Shown one piece after another: positions 22,547-23,713 of a stretch of 23,713 bases of DNA (position 1 is the first letter of the stretch; the number at the start of each line of letters is the position of its first letter). The stretch spans positions 1 to 23,713 of the forward strand of contig JBBILW010000008.1 of assembly GCA_037444725.1 (NCBI GenBank). The letters are read 5' to 3'. The notes beneath the pieces are model-generated. The model saw only the letters and a program-made list of their open reading frames with translations, was not told where the DNA came from and made no database searches. The position numbers and the translations under genes are program-made. This stretch comes from CAIKKG01 sp037444725. GTDB lineage: Bacteria; Patescibacteriota; Minisyncoccia; UBA6257; GWB1-50-10.

Positions 22547-23041
22547 ATGGAAATGACTCAAGAAAAAGAGAATAAAGTATCGCCGAAGGACGTATTTACG
22601 CATCTTTTGGCAATCGCGACGCTTTATGCAAGCGCCGTGAGCTTCCTCGTGCTCGTATTTCAGAGCATTAACGTATGGCTTCCGGATGTGCTTACCGAGG
22701 CAGGGTATTATGCACGGACAGCGGCGAATTCGGGTATCCGGTTTTCGATTGCCGCGCTCGTTATTGTTTTCCCTGTCTACGTGCTGACGATGCGGTATCT
22801 CAACAAGAGTTACGAAGTGAATCCCACGAAGCGCAATCTGCGCGTACGGAAGTGGCTCGTGTATTTCACGTTGTTTATCGCCGCGCTTGTCGTAATGGGT
22901 GATCTCGTAGCGCTTATCAATAACTTATTGAATGGTGAACTTACGGTGCGATTTGGCTTGAAGATTGCTGCGGTGCTTTTTGTAGCGGGCTCGATATTCT
23001 ATTACTACTTTATGGACATCAAGAAACACAACACGGAATAA
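22547..23041 (+). CDS. DUF5671-domain membrane protein
   Basis: 164 residues with four membrane helices (about 20-41, 64-84, 103-127, 135-155). The opening 'SPKDVFTHLLAIATLYASAV', the central 'VFPVYVLTMRYLNK', the basic 'PTKRNLRVRKWLVYFTLF' and the closing 'FYYYFMDIKK' fit DUF5671, a family I associate with Patescibacteria and whose function is unknown. The gene is first in a new unit behind a leaderless-type promoter. The next gene follows after one base, and the pair occurs together elsewhere as far as I recall, so the two products may work as a membrane complex. Confidence 0.88.
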   Translation: MEMTQEKENKVSPKDVFTHLLAIATLYASAVSFLVLVFQSINVWLPDVLTEAGYYARTAANSGIRFSIAALVIVFPVYVLTMRYLNKSYEVNPTKRNLRVRKWLVYFTLFIAALVVMGDLVALINNLLNGELTVRFGLKIAAVLFVAGSIFYYYFMDIKKHNTE

Positions 23042-23042
23042 C

Positions 23043-23504
23043 ATGAAGTATTTTATCTACACCGTCATTACAATAGTAGCGGCCATGGTGGTTGTTGGCT
23101 TCTTCATCGTGGGTTCCCCAAAGGAGGAGCGCATGCGCCAGTTCGACGAGCGCCGCGTCAGTGATTTGAATTCTCTGCAGTATGAGACGATAAATTATTG
23201 GCAGAGCAAATTAAAACTTCCCGCGAAGCTCGATGATTTGAACAGCGACATAAAAGGCTTCACTGTGTATACCGATCCCGAAACGGGGGCGGCATATGAA
23301 TATGCGGTGAAGGCGGATAAAACATTCGAGTTGTGTGCGACATTTTCGTTGCCGAGCGACGAAATGACAAGCAATGCGCCCTCGGTGCCGGTGGGCGGCC
23401 CCATATATAAGGACGGTTATCGCGAGTCATGGAAACATGGCGCGGGCCGTACGTGTTTTGAACGAACCATTGATCCCGATCTCTATCCTCCGATAAAGAA
23501 ATAA
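23043..23504 (+). CDS. Membrane-anchored extracytoplasmic protein paired with DUF5671
   Basis: 153 residues. Membrane anchor at about 4-24, then an outer domain: 'ERRVSDLNSLQYETINYWQ', 'KLPAKLDDL', 'DPETGAAYEYAVK', 'FELCATF', a short linker, and 'SWKHGAGRTCFERTIDPDLYPP'. Cysteines C98 and C138 could form one disulfide. The 'DPETGxxYEY' stretch is reminiscent of the C-terminal half of pseudopilin-like proteins, but there is no prepilin cleavage site, so that likeness is weak. The function is unknown. It begins one base after the DUF5671 gene and its stop overlaps the next start (TAATG), so the three genes are tightly coupled. Confidence 0.85.
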   Translation: MKYFIYTVITIVAAMVVVGFFIVGSPKEERMRQFDERRVSDLNSLQYETINYWQSKLKLPAKLDDLNSDIKGFTVYTDPETGAAYEYAVKADKTFELCATFSLPSDEMTSNAPSVPVGGPIYKDGYRESWKHGAGRTCFERTIDPDLYPPIKK

Positions 23505-23713
23505 TGAAGATAACGGTGCGCGCAAAACCGAATGCGCGCGAGGAAAAAGTGGTGCGCGTGGACGACAAGCATTTTGAGGTTTCCGTAAAGGCGCCCGCAA
23601 AAGAAGGGAAGGCGAATAAGGCGATAGAACTGGCGCTCGCCGCGTATTTTAAGGTGCGCCCGTATGAAGTGGAAGTGGTATCAGGCCATTTGGGAAAGTT
23701 GAAGGTTGTGGAG
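23504..23713 (+). CDS. DUF167 / YggU family protein (3' end cut by window edge)
   Basis: 70 codons are visible, starting in a TAATG overlap with the previous stop. The sequence 'MKITVRAKPNAREEKVVRVD', 'FEVSVKAPAKEGKANKAIEL' and 'VEVVSGHLGKLKVVE' contains the hallmarks of the YggU/UPF0235 family ('V-x-P-x-A', 'APxxGKANxxxxxxLA', 'V-x-x-x-x-G-x-x-x-x-K'). Family members are about 75-100 residues, so only the last part is missing. These proteins are widespread, small and cytoplasmic, with no settled function. The link to the DUF5671 pair is by operon position only. Confidence 0.9.
   Translation, partial: MKITVRAKPNAREEKVVRVDDKHFEVSVKAPAKEGKANKAIELALAAYFKVRPYEVEVVSGHLGKLKVVE

Overview
The window looks like a chromosome fragment from a Patescibacteria (Candidate Phyla Radiation) bacterium, most likely of the Parcubacteria/Paceibacteria side. 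The clues are giant secreted proteins built from repeated 'GNVGIGTTTP' motifs, a stand-alone tRNA-binding domain, a DUF5671 membrane protein with its usual small secreted partner, a divergent short enolase, many single-pass membrane-anchored small proteins, and very tight gene packing with ATGA/TAATG overlaps. TGA is used as a normal stop (for example the GtrA-like and glycosyltransferase genes), so this is not one of the lineages that read TGA as glycine. All genes are on the + strand. No tRNA, rRNA, CRISPR array or insertion sequence was recognised, and no gap between genes exceeds about 75 bases. Family names come from reading motifs by eye; no database search was run.

Region 1 (1-10248) is a surface-fibre locus. 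A gene cut by the left edge (2488 residues visible) is followed, after a terminator hairpin and its own promoter, by a 909-residue protein with a signal peptide. Both are built from 'GNVGIGT' motifs and share a module whose core resembles the neck/stalk connector of trimeric autotransporter adhesins and phage tail fibres. The second also carries eleven 17-residue YadA-head-like repeats and a six-cysteine tail.

Region 2 (10283-13841) holds cell-envelope genes: an anchored DUF5666-like protein, a GtrA-like protein with an overlapping family 2 glycosyltransferase (lipid-linked sugar transfer), an anchored lamin-tail-domain protein, a stand-alone tRNA-binding (MetG C-terminal-like) protein, and a small membrane protein with an odd C-terminal tail.

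Region 3 (13915-22489) combines an extracytoplasmic thiol-redox set (CcdA-like transporter, an unrecognised 176-residue helical protein, an anchored VKOR-type thioredoxin) with a carbon-metabolism run: glycerate 2-kinase, PEP synthase, a D-lactate-dehydrogenase-like enzyme and enolase. Together the enzymes could carry glycerate to 2-phosphoglycerate, PEP, pyruvate and D-lactate. The run ends at a terminator at 22503-22530.

Region 4 (22535 to end) is a new unit with a TATAAT box so near the ATG that the mRNA should be leaderless: DUF5671 protein, anchored 153-residue protein, and the start of a DUF167/YggU protein cut by the right edge.
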